Positions 1 to 5,209 of a stretch of 6,474 bases of DNA are shown here, piece by piece. Source of the DNA: Heyndrickxia sporothermodurans (GTDB lineage: Bacteria > Bacillota > Bacilli > Bacillales > Bacillaceae_C); assembly GCF_016785185.1 (NCBI RefSeq), contig NZ_JAEKDY010000157.1; one strand, given 5' to 3'. The notes under the pieces were generated by a model that was not told where the DNA came from, did not search any database, and worked only from the letters and a program-made list of their open reading frames with translations. Position numbers and translations under genes: made by a program. Numbering within the stretch: position 1 is the first letter of the stretch; each line of letters starts with the position of its first letter.

Positions 1-127
1 CCTTTTTTTCCTCCCGAATCATGAAGTTCTCGACAAACTCTATGATAAGGGATTGGGTGTTAAGGGTGGTCAACTTTTTGGTTAGCGAATTGCGCTAAAG
101 TGGTCAACTTTTATTTTAGCGTTTACA
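1..127 (+). mobile_element. Terminal region of an IS21-type insertion sequence (partial)
   Basis: Two copies of the 13-mer GTGGTCAACTTTT lie at 66-78 and 100-112, 34 bp apart, with an inverted repeat TTAGCG/CGCTAA (82-87 and 93-98) between them. The stretch ends in TTTACA at 122-127. Repeated internal copies of a terminal sequence and a terminal CA are typical of IS21-family ends; this comparison is from memory. Bases 1-65 would be the last part of the element next to its transposase/helper genes. Reading frames here are too short to identify: one ends in TGA at 22-24, another runs on to a TAG at 83-85. The other end of the element lies outside the window, so neither a target duplication nor the family can be confirmed. 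Confidence 0.45.
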
Positions 128-318
128 TCTAAATGATAGAGCTTATCTTCTAATAAATGTATTTCCTTAAGATTTTCAAATATATTATCTATTGATATCA
201 CCTCTATATTTAAATGAAAAGGTAACAGATATTTTTGAATTCAAACTCTTTGAGCTGCCTTTTTAGTATTACCGTTTTTTAGTAATGAATTTCCATCGTA
301 AATAAGAAAAAAACCCAT
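128..318 (-). pseudogene. Decayed ORF fragment of unknown function, cut by the IS end
   Basis: On the minus strand one frame runs from an ATG at 318-316 towards the IS. It reads MGFFLIYDGNSLLKNG, then NTKKAAQRV, a TGA at 243-241, then IQKYLLPFHLNIEVISIDN and IFENLKEIHLLEDKLYHLD. It reaches the IS boundary at 127 without another stop. About 63 codons with a single stop is more open than expected in DNA this A/T-rich, and the composition looks protein-like. I do not recognise the family. There is no Shine-Dalgarno site before the ATG, and the ATG lies in the 3' arm of the cls terminator, so the true 5' end may be missing. The C-terminal part would have been removed by the insertion. It may also be a chance open frame. 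Confidence 0.3.
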
Positions 319-345
319 GTTGGAAGTTCTAATAACACGGGTTTT
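307..345 (-). terminator. Rho-independent terminator downstream of the cardiolipin synthase gene
   Basis: An 11-bp stem (arms 310-320 and 335-345, loop of 14 nt at 321-334) is followed on the minus strand by a run of T (309-307, then C, then TTATTT). On the plus strand one pair is an A-C mismatch (317/338), while in minus-strand RNA the same pair is a G-U wobble, so the stem is complete only for minus-strand transcripts. It lies about 100 nt beyond the cls stop codon. The region 346-444 between it and the gene holds nothing I can identify. Confidence 0.6.
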
Positions 346-444
346 CGACTTTTTTCAAATAAGCCAGAAATATATTAAAAACAAAAATTATTTAAATCTA
401 GATTTAAGATTTAAGATAGAACACTAAAAACAGGATACATCAAC

Positions 445-1962
445 TTATAATAACGGAGAAAGCAGGCGAGCACCCTGTTCAACAATGCGCTCGGTCAGGG
501 ATCGTTGCAACAAGTCTTCAATTCTTAATGGTACAGAATCAGCAAGATCACGCTCGAATTGATGTGTAAGTTCCATCGCCACATCAGTACTGTACAAGAC
601 TTGACACACCTCATAATTCAGGCGAAAACTTCTCATATCATAGTTTGCTGAGCCTACGGCAGCAATCTCCTCATCGATGGTCAACACCTTCGCATGTATC
701 ATTCCTTTGTCGTACTGGTAGATTTGAACTCCAGCTTCTATAAGTTCTCCGTAATAAGTACGGCTTGCAAGACCCACGATTTTTTGATTATTGTGGCGAG
801 GAACCAGCAATCTTACGTGCACACCACGAGCCACAGCTGTCTTTAATGCCATGATAATATCTGTTTCTGGTACAAAGTAGGGTGTTGTTATATCAATAGT
901 TTTGGTCGCCTGTGTTATACATATAAAGTAAGCTTGACGAATAACTGGGGTAGGAATTCCAGGGTTTCCTTCCAACGTATGGATGTACGCTTTTTGCAAT
1001 TCTCCTGTCTTTGTTCGGGTATTGTCTGTTTTACCTTCTATAGGCCATAACTCAGATCCTAATTCGGCAGACCATCTTGAAAGATCTATGCTGCCGGTTG
1101 GATTGATTTCCTTTGATTTATATTTTGGGATTTTAGTGGCCTTTTTCGTTGCCTCAGATTTTGTTTTTGACTTTATCCGTTCTGGTACAGCGATATTCCA
1201 ATGAACGTCGAAGATAGTCTGCAAGTCGCCTGTTGCTTCCCCTATAATTTGTAAATGAGTGTCCCTCCAAAATCCTACGTCTGGCTTTAATCCTGTATAT
1301 TCACACCCAACGTTCATACCGCCAGTAAAGGATTCCTTTCTGTCAATCGTGACAATCTTACAATGATCCCGATAATTCCAATTGGACAAAATCCAGGGAA
1401 AGCTTAAAGGAAATATTGTCCGACATTCTATCCCTGCTTCCACCATCTGAAGAATTTTTTGACGCGGAAATTTTTTACTCCCCCAACCATCTCTAATAAA
1501 ACGAACCCGCACTCCATTTACTGCTTTTTCGATCAGCAGTTCTGTGATGCGATTACCAATTTGATCGTTCCGATAGATGAAATATTCCAGATCAATGGTT
1601 TTTTGGGCTTTTTGTAGGGATTCGATAAGTTGTTCATATTTTGCTATTCCATTGTTTAGTACTTGGACTTTGCCGACTCGAAGCCCGCCTACAGTAAAAT
1701 ACCTTAAAGCATCGGCGATTATCGATGCTGAATCACTATATGTATCAGGTAACTTTTCAGACTCATTATGAGAAGAGGTCAATCTTTTACGCTGAATAAG
1801 CTTGGGATTTGATATGCTAAGATATAGTAAGAAACCAATGACAGGCAAAACAAGGACGATTACTATCCAATTCAAAGCTTTGGTTGGCCGACGAACTTCC
1901 CAAATTGCTATGAATAAGATAAAGAACGTATTTAACAAGTATAGATAAAAAATCCACTCCAA
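445..1962 (-). CDS. cls: Cardiolipin synthase, phospholipase D superfamily
   Basis: The product is a membrane enzyme that condenses two phosphatidylglycerols to cardiolipin and glycerol. It has 505 residues. Two N-terminal membrane helices (about 3-20 and 31-50) precede two PLD active-site motifs. The first is HCKIVTID with His200, Lys202 and Asp207, followed by GGMNVG at 214-219. The second is HAKVLTID with His423, Lys425 and Asp430, followed by GSANYDMRSF from 437. A PYFVPE block at 361-366 is also typical. The architecture matches bacterial ClsA-type enzymes; which B. subtilis paralogue (YwnE, YwjE, YwiE) is closest cannot be told by eye. The His-to-His spacing is 223 residues against about 180 in E. 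coli ClsA, because of a Lys/Thr-rich linker at about 261-325. The start is TTG, chosen because AAAGGAGGA lies 8 nt upstream and the hydrophobic N-terminus begins there. All catalytic residues are present, so it should be active. It is monocistronic and ends at its own terminator. Confidence 0.95.
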   Translation of the reverse strand: MEWIFYLYLLNTFFILFIAIWEVRRPTKALNWIVIVLVLPVIGFLLYLSISNPKLIQRKRLTSSHNESEKLPDTYSDSASIIADALRYFTVGGLRVGKVQVLNNGIAKYEQLIESLQKAQKTIDLEYFIYRNDQIGNRITELLIEKAVNGVRVRFIRDGWGSKKFPRQKILQMVEAGIECRTIFPLSFPWILSNWNYRDHCKIVTIDRKESFTGGMNVGCEYTGLKPDVGFWRDTHLQIIGEATGDLQTIFDVHWNIAVPERIKSKTKSEATKKATKIPKYKSKEINPTGSIDLSRWSAELGSELWPIEGKTDNTRTKTGELQKAYIHTLEGNPGIPTPVIRQAYFICITQATKTIDITTPYFVPETDIIMALKTAVARGVHVRLLVPRHNNQKIVGLASRTYYGELIEAGVQIYQYDKGMIHAKVLTIDEEIAAVGSANYDMRSFRLNYEVCQVLYSTDVAMELTHQFERDLADSVPLRIEDLLQRSLTERIVEQGARLLSPLL

Positions 1963-1970
1963 CTAAAATT

Positions 1971-1976
1971 CCTCCT
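1971..1976 (-). promoter_or_regulatory. Shine-Dalgarno site fixing the TTG start of cls
   Basis: On the minus strand AGGAGG, within AAAAGGAGGAA, sits 8 nt before TTG at 1962-1960. No in-frame ATG offers an equally good site. Confidence 0.8.
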
Positions 1977-2111
1977 TTTCCCTTAACATGTACAAACTAT
2001 GTAGCAAGTATACGTTTGGAATACGAAGAATTGTTTAGATTGACCTTTTCTCATGAGACACCTCAAATAACTTTGTAATTAGTTTGTTTTGTCACAGGAA
2101 ATTTAATCTTG

Positions 2112-2154
2112 GAAATGTATCGAAAAACAAAAAAGGAGGTTCGTTTTACATTTC
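2112..2154. repeat. Imperfect inverted repeat between cls and the 154-residue gene
   Basis: GAAATGTA (2112-2119) pairs with TACATTTC (2147-2154), and inside it CGAA (2121-2124) pairs with TTCG (2140-2143). That gives 12 pairs with a small asymmetric bulge and a 15-nt A-rich loop. It lies 13 nt after the stop of the 154-residue gene and could stop its transcript, but no T run follows on the minus strand. No other feature is visible in 1981-2166, and no convincing promoter for cls was found. Confidence 0.3.
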
Positions 2155-2166
2155 TTCCATTTAAAC

Positions 2167-2631
2167 CTAAAATCTTACATTATTCTGCTGTAGCTGACTA
2201 AGTATATTCGATGTTAAAAAGACTCCAACAGGGGGCAAGGTACCACTAATTACGGGATATCCGGTAAGAGATTTATCGGTTGTAGCAATCCAAGTTCCAT
2301 GCTCTCCTGCTTGTAAAGAAGGAGGTTTCATAATAAGCCTCCCATTTAAAACAAAATGTCGAATTCTAATCAATGGATCATCAAATATAGTTAAGTTACC
2401 GGAAAATGCGGCAAAAGGTGAATCAAATCTTATTTGATTGGTGTTTTCATCCCAATATCCATTAATTGGAATAGGTGTGCCGCGGAAATTAACCGTACCA
2501 ACTATCCTGTTATCTGTAATAGAGTTAATGTTTAGTAAACCCCAAACGATTGGTCTACCAGCTATAGCAGCATGGATGCCCCATACTGACGGGAATGGAA
2601 TACTAACCATTGTTTGCTGTGCAGTTTGCAA
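2167..2631 (-). CDS. Hypothetical protein, 154 residues, probably beta-rich
   Basis: I do not recognise the family. The protein is soluble-looking, with no signal peptide, membrane helix, cysteine or coiled coil. Short hydrophobic stretches alternate with turns, as in a beta-sandwich or barrel, for example NRIVGTVNFRGTPIPINGYW (41-60), NQIRFD (65-70), GNLTIFDD (78-85) and IRIRHFVLNGRLI (88-100). A glycine/proline-rich loop region follows (KPPSLQAGEHG, 102-112; SGTLPPVG, 129-136), and the tail is Gln/Asn-rich (LQQNN, 147-151). The start is TTG at 2631-2629, supported by GGGGGAG 7 nt upstream; the ATG at codon 8 has no ribosome site. It is flanked by non-coding DNA on both sides, so it is probably transcribed alone. 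A sporulation or surface role is possible for such Bacillus orphan proteins, but nothing in the sequence shows it. Confidence 0.8.
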   Translation of the reverse strand: MQTAQQTMVSIPFPSVWGIHAAIAGRPIVWGLLNINSITDNRIVGTVNFRGTPIPINGYWDENTNQIRFDSPFAAFSGNLTIFDDPLIRIRHFVLNGRLIMKPPSLQAGEHGTWIATTDKSLTGYPVISGTLPPVGVFLTSNILSQLQQNNVRF

Positions 2632-2638
2632 TACTAAT

Positions 2639-2645
2639 CTCCCCC
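2639..2645 (-). promoter_or_regulatory. Shine-Dalgarno site fixing the TTG start of the 154-residue gene
   Basis: GGGGGAG on the minus strand lies 7 nt before TTG (2631-2629). It decides for TTG over the internal ATG at 2610-2608, which has no such site. Confidence 0.65.
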
Positions 2646-2776
2646 TAAATTTAAAGTTTATGTTCTGAAGGATAAAGGATTAGATATCTTATTTACTATC
2701 CTATATAAAGGACCAATCCAGTATATGCACCACAAGCTGAATATGTTTACTTTTAACGGTTAGAAGCTCATCCTTT

Positions 2777-2802
2777 CGTTGAAAAATGCAGATCATTCAA
2801 CG
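2777..2802. repeat. Inverted repeat of 26 bp, possible recombinase site
   Basis: CGTTGAA (2777-2783) and TTCAACG (2796-2802) are perfect 7-bp inverted arms around a 12-bp centre. The total length of 26 bp equals that of known serine-invertase crossover sites. The half-site CGTTGAA recurs at 3057-3063 and 3135-3141, in the same interval as the recombinase gene. The structure is seen; the role is inference. Confidence 0.4.
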
Positions 2803-2848
2803 TTTAGAACAAAAAATTATGTTACAAAAAAATTCCTTTACACAGAGG

Positions 2849-3045
2849 CTCCAAGTCAAGTCCTTAAACGCATATTCTGTGGATACATATAAACAATGAT
2901 AAAGGGTGCAACATATCAATGTTTTGTTGTTGATACTATATATAAGGTGCATATAGTTGAATGGTACGATTTGTCTTGACAGGCTGAAGCTAAGGTTTCA
3001 ACAGGCAAACGAGCCTATCATACCCACCTCTCCAAGTAAAGTCCT
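2849..3045 (+). repeat. Pair of direct repeats, CTCCAAGT(C/A)AAGTCCT
   Basis: The 16-mer at 2849-2864 and the one at 3030-3045 differ at one position, with starts 181 bp apart. The second copy runs directly into the 78-bp tandem repeat. A further short copy, TCCTTTCGTTG (2771-2781), matches TCCTATCGTTG (3042-3052) at 10 of 11 positions. No function is apparent. Confidence 0.5.
2977..3020 (-). repeat. Inverted repeat or RNA hairpin
   Basis: TGACAGGCT (2977-2985) and AGCCTATCA (3012-3020) form a 9-bp stem with a 26-nt loop. The one imperfect pair is C-A on the plus strand but G-U in minus-strand RNA, so the stem is complete only in a minus-strand transcript. No T run follows it. Its role is unknown. 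Confidence 0.35.
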
Positions 3046-3170
3046 ATCGTTGTTTACGTTGAAAACTATAATTACTTACTAAATATAATGCTTCTACAAA
3101 GATACGAATATGGCATTTTTCTTATCTTTACTTACGTTGAATACGGTGAAAAATCATACTACATATAATG
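3042..3170 (+). repeat. Degenerate tandem repeat, period 78 bp, about 1.6 units
   Basis: The first 22 bases of the units (3042-3063 and 3120-3141) match at 18 positions, including TTACGTTGAA. Further on, CTAAATATAATG (3079-3090) resembles CTACATATAATG (3159-3170). The period is 26 codons and both copies are read in the same open plus-strand frame (YVE at 3055-3063 and 3133-3141). The second unit ends just before the recombinase stop codon. Confidence 0.5.
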
Positions 3171-3194
3171 GCCCTTTAATGGAATAAGGAACGA

Positions 3195-3770
3195 TTAATG
3201 TTTCCCTTCCGACAGCTTTCTATATAAAGAAGCCCTAGACACATTTGTAATTTCACAAATTTGATTTACAGTCATCCCTCCTTCTTTATATAGCTTTACT
3301 GCATAATTCATTCCTGCGTGATTTTTATGATATTTCTTTAACCGTCCTTTAAACTTGCCTTCTTTTTTAGCCAGATCGATTCCTTCACGTTGACGCATAC
3401 GGATAAGATCTCGTTCTAATTGGTTAACACCAGCCATTACTGTAATTAAGAATTGGCTGTATGGATTATCCTCCGATAAATCTAGCCATGAATCCTTGAT
3501 TGATTTTAAGCTAGCCTTTTTACTTCGTATTATATCAATCAATTCAAATAAATCCTTCGTACTTCGAGTGATCCGAGTTAGATCTGTAACATAAACTATG
3601 TCACCTTCGTGTAAATCCTCTAACATTTTTTGAAGTTGCTCCCGATCATTTGTTGCTCCAGAAACCTTTTCTTCAAAAATAATATCCATTTCTATTTCGT
3701 TTAATTGCTGAAATTGCCTTGAAGGATTTTGGCTAGTCGAACTGACACGTATATAGCCGATTTTTCGCAA
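3195..3770 (-). CDS. Serine recombinase, resolvase/invertase family
   Basis: The product is a site-specific DNA recombinase that cuts and rejoins DNA through a serine nucleophile, acting as a tetramer of site-bound dimers. It has 191 residues, close to the 180-200 of Tn3-type resolvases and DNA invertases. The N-terminal catalytic domain shows IGYIRVSS with Arg8 and catalytic Ser10, then VTDLTRITRS with Asp63, Arg66 and Arg69. The E-helix region LERDLIRMRQREGI (118-131) follows, and a C-terminal helix-turn-helix covers about 167-186 (TVNQICEITNVSRASLYRKL). No key residue is missing. The start is TTG; it has no Shine-Dalgarno site, and a TGA lies in frame only 12 nt upstream of it. The native leader therefore seems lost where the gene abuts the plus-strand stump. 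Whether it resolves, inverts or transposes cannot be told. Repeats next to its 3' end may be its sites. Confidence 0.93.
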   Translation of the reverse strand: MRKIGYIRVSSTSQNPSRQFQQLNEIEMDIIFEEKVSGATNDREQLQKMLEDLHEGDIVYVTDLTRITRSTKDLFELIDIIRSKKASLKSIKDSWLDLSEDNPYSQFLITVMAGVNQLERDLIRMRQREGIDLAKKEGKFKGRLKKYHKNHAGMNYAVKLYKEGGMTVNQICEITNVSRASLYRKLSEGKH

Positions 3771-3773
3771 AAT

Positions 3774-3969
3774 ATCATGGGATAGTCAAGCGGCGAAGAA
3801 TGAAGATGAACAGTTTCTTTTATATACTTTACCTGTTAATCTTCAAATGTATATAAAAGAAGAAGGAGCACTAAAAACTCGAGTATCTTTTCAATTAATG
3901 AGAACCTCACCGCTTTCTCCATGGAAAATTAGTATTGATTCACTATTAGCTGAAATTGAAAAAAATTAA
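3774..3969 (+). pseudogene. C-terminal gene stump, unknown protein
   Basis: The plus strand carries about 62 open codons ending at TAA 3967-3969. They read WDSQAAKNEDEQFLLYTLP, then VNLQMYIKEEGALKTRVSF, then QLMRTSPLSPWKISIDSLL and AEIEKN. There is no start codon with a ribosome site, and the frame is closed by a TAG at 3754-3756 inside the recombinase. A strong terminator begins at its stop codon, as for a real gene end. Mostly mixed beta/alpha character with a basic middle; I do not recognise the family. The N-terminal part has been replaced by the recombinase, which starts on the opposite strand at 3770. The exact junction lies somewhere at 3771-3787. Confidence 0.6.
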
Positions 3970-3994
3970 AAAAGCAGGAAATACCTGCTTTTTT
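3968..3994. terminator. Bidirectional Rho-independent terminator
   Basis: A perfect 11-bp stem is formed by AAAAAAGCAGG (3968-3978) and CCTGCTTTTTT (3984-3994) with the 5-nt loop AAATA. Each strand has a six-T run at its 3' side. It serves the plus-strand stump, whose stop codon it overlaps, and the convergent minus-strand gene that ends at 4025. Confidence 0.9.
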
Positions 3995-4024
3995 CGTCTA
4001 TGATATATGAAATTATTCCTTTAG

Positions 4025-4306
4025 TTATTCAAGATTTTCTTTACAAAATACATGTAACATTTGTAATTCTTCTTCCTCAAGTTCAAAGTCTAAATACGTG
4101 TGTGTAATATTCTCAAAAATTTGATATTGCGCAATTCGTTGTTCATTACCATTTACCACATAAATAACCTTAACATATAATCCATTTTCAGAAAAAAGTT
4201 CATCATCTTCCGGTACTTCGATATCAATTATGTATTCATAACGGTCTCCAACTAATATTCCTGTCGGGTCTTCAAGCTTTTCTATTGTAAATCCTGTAAT
4301 GTTCAT
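4025..4306 (-). CDS. Small acidic cytosolic protein, probably DUF6509 family
   Basis: The protein has 93 residues and no signal peptide or membrane segment. It opens with MNITGFTIEKLEDPTGILVG and DRYEYIIDIEVPEDDELFSE, then NGLYVKVIYVVN, and ends in an acidic helix (FELEEEELQMLHVFCKENLE). I recall this pattern from Bacillus proteins named DUF6509, some once mislabelled pullulanase; the function is unknown and I could not check the name. The ATG start has only a weak site (AAGGGAC) about 12 nt upstream. It is transcribed alone, divergent from the YdcF-like gene, and ends at the terminator shared with the gene stump. Length and composition look intact. Confidence 0.8.
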   Translation of the reverse strand: MNITGFTIEKLEDPTGILVGDRYEYIIDIEVPEDDELFSENGLYVKVIYVVNGNEQRIAQYQIFENITHTYLDFELEEEELQMLHVFCKENLE

Positions 4307-4355
4307 TTATGACTGCCGTCCCTTCAAAATCTATATAAATTAGTATACTTTGATT

Positions 4356-4361
4356 ATTATA
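4356..4361 (-). promoter_or_regulatory. Possible -10 element for the 93-residue gene
   Basis: TATAAT on the minus strand lies about 50 nt before the ATG at 4306. The -35 position, at the usual 17-bp spacing, reads TTTTAT, which is poor. I saw no convincing promoter for the divergent plus-strand gene in 4362-4537. Confidence 0.3.
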
Positions 4362-4537
4362 CACATGAAATGGTTTGTATAAAATAATATTTTTATAAAC
4401 AATGCGTTTTCTCTTCTGCTTCATCCCGTGGAACTGTATACCTTTTTGAATTGTTGTAAATGAGTCTTTTACCTAATTTATTTAATGAAGTAACATCAAA
4501 TTTGTTTTAAAGCATATATAAATTTATGTATAAATTC

Positions 4538-4544
4538 AGAGGTG
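4538..4544 (+). promoter_or_regulatory. Shine-Dalgarno site choosing ATG 4550 for the YdcF-like gene
   Basis: AGAGGTG is followed by a 5-nt spacer and ATG at 4550-4552. The ATG at 4526, which would add 8 residues, has no such site, and the AGAGGTG would lie inside the coding sequence. Confidence 0.75.
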
Positions 4545-4549
4545 AAAAA

Positions 4550-5149
4550 ATGAGAATATCGGAATTAGATGAAAATAACTTAACTGACGAATTAATGACT
4601 CGCTTGATCTATTCCAATATTTCTGACGATAAGAAAAATGGAGAGTGTATATTCGTCCCCGGCAGTAGATCAGCTGTTCAATATCGGTTACCTAAGGCCA
4701 TTCAGTTATATCAAAAAGGAAGGGCAAAGAAAATATTATTTTCTGGTGGTGCGATTTGGAATAACTCTGGCTTATGTGAAGCTTTACTTTTAAAATCAAA
4801 AGCGATTGAGTTAGGAATTCCAGATAATGATATATTAGTTGAAACATTGTCCATGCACACGAAAGAAAATGTTCTTGCCTCTTTACTTGTCCTAGATAGG
4901 GAATTTCAATTACACAAGATTCAAAGATTACTTATTGTAACGACGTTTCCGCACATGCGAAGAATGTACCTTAATTTGAAAACATATATGCCGAATTGGA
5001 TTGATTATTCACTTTGTCCAGTTGATAATCAAACCTCCATGGAAGATAGCTGGTTTAAACAACCCTATATGCGGAAACGCGTTGAATTGGAATCGAAAAA
5101 AATTATTCGTTATGTGAAACAAGGGGCAATTATAGATGCTGATATATAA
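4550..5149 (+). CDS. YdcF family protein (DUF218 domain)
   Basis: The protein has 199 residues from the preferred ATG. DUF218 features are clear. They are a strand ending in VPGSR (36-40), then R46 followed by KAIQLYQKGRAKKILFSGG (49-67), EALLLKSKAIELGIP (77-91), and DILVETLSMHTKENVLAS (94-111) with the conserved Ser, Thr and Glu-Asn of the family. Next comes the strand LLIVTTFPHMRRMYL (127-141). Family members (E. coli YdcF, SanA, ElyC) have a Rossmann-like fold; YdcF is reported to bind S-adenosylmethionine, and others act in envelope maintenance. This protein lacks a membrane anchor, so it is probably cytosolic, and its substrate is unknown. It is a lone plus-strand gene, convergent with the ABC-F remnant and divergent from the 93-residue gene. 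Confidence 0.88.
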   Translation: MRISELDENNLTDELMTRLIYSNISDDKKNGECIFVPGSRSAVQYRLPKAIQLYQKGRAKKILFSGGAIWNNSGLCEALLLKSKAIELGIPDNDILVETLSMHTKENVLASLLVLDREFQLHKIQRLLIVTTFPHMRRMYLNLKTYMPNWIDYSLCPVDNQTSMEDSWFKQPYMRKRVELESKKIIRYVKQGAIIDADI

Positions 5150-5176
5150 TATCAATTAGTAATTCCTATCAAAGTC

Positions 5177-5204
5177 TATAAGGCCTTCAAATGAAGAGCT
5201 TATA
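5177..5204. terminator. Hairpin between convergent genes, possible weak terminator
   Basis: TATAAG (5177-5182) pairs with CTTATA (5199-5204), and CTTC (5185-5188) pairs with GAAG (5193-5196) around the loop AAAT. C5184-G5198 adds a pair, with two single-base bulges. It sits between the convergent 3' ends at 5149 and 5210. Neither side has a real T run, so efficiency is doubtful. Confidence 0.35.
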
Positions 5205-5209
5205 CATTA

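Larger units (their letters stand above)
2632..3194. other. 563-bp gene-free interval with repeats and a stop-poor plus-strand frame
   Basis: No intact gene is visible on either strand. It holds an inverted repeat of 26 bp, a pair of 16-bp direct repeats, a degenerate 78-bp tandem repeat and a hairpin, each listed separately. The plus-strand frame from 2638 to 3168 (177 codons) has stops only at 2761, 2890, 2977, 3037 and 3166. I would expect about thirteen in random DNA of this composition. This suggests decayed coding sequence or repeated-element DNA, but there is no ribosome site, start or recognisable motif. The ends join the 5' side of the 154-residue gene and the 3' end of the recombinase. 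Confidence 0.5.

Noticed and set aside
983..1204. Plus-strand ORF of 73 codons inside the cls gene
   Set aside because: Antisense to a clear PLD enzyme gene, no ribosome site, no protein-like features.
2007..2012. TATACT on the minus strand upstream of cls as a -10 box
   Set aside because: No acceptable -35 sequence at 16-18 bp, and such hexamers are common in A/T-rich DNA.
2131..2165. Strong AAAGGAGGT motif on the plus strand
   Set aside because: No start codon with an open frame follows; the next triplets reach TAA within a few codons.
2438..2668. Plus-strand ORF of 76 codons opposite the 154-residue gene
   Set aside because: No ribosome site; the minus-strand gene has one and better composition.
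2663..2670. CATAAACT-like sporulation sigma-E -10 element before the 154-residue gene
   Set aside because: The matching -35 element is absent at 14-15 bp, so the resemblance is probably chance.
2971..3003. TTGACA at 2975-2980 as a plus-strand promoter
   Set aside because: The sequence 17 bp downstream is CAACAG, not a -10 box, and no plus-strand gene follows.
2640..3190. Possible CRISPR array in the repeat-rich interval
   Set aside because: Repeats are few, degenerate and irregularly spaced, with no constant spacer length and no cas genes.
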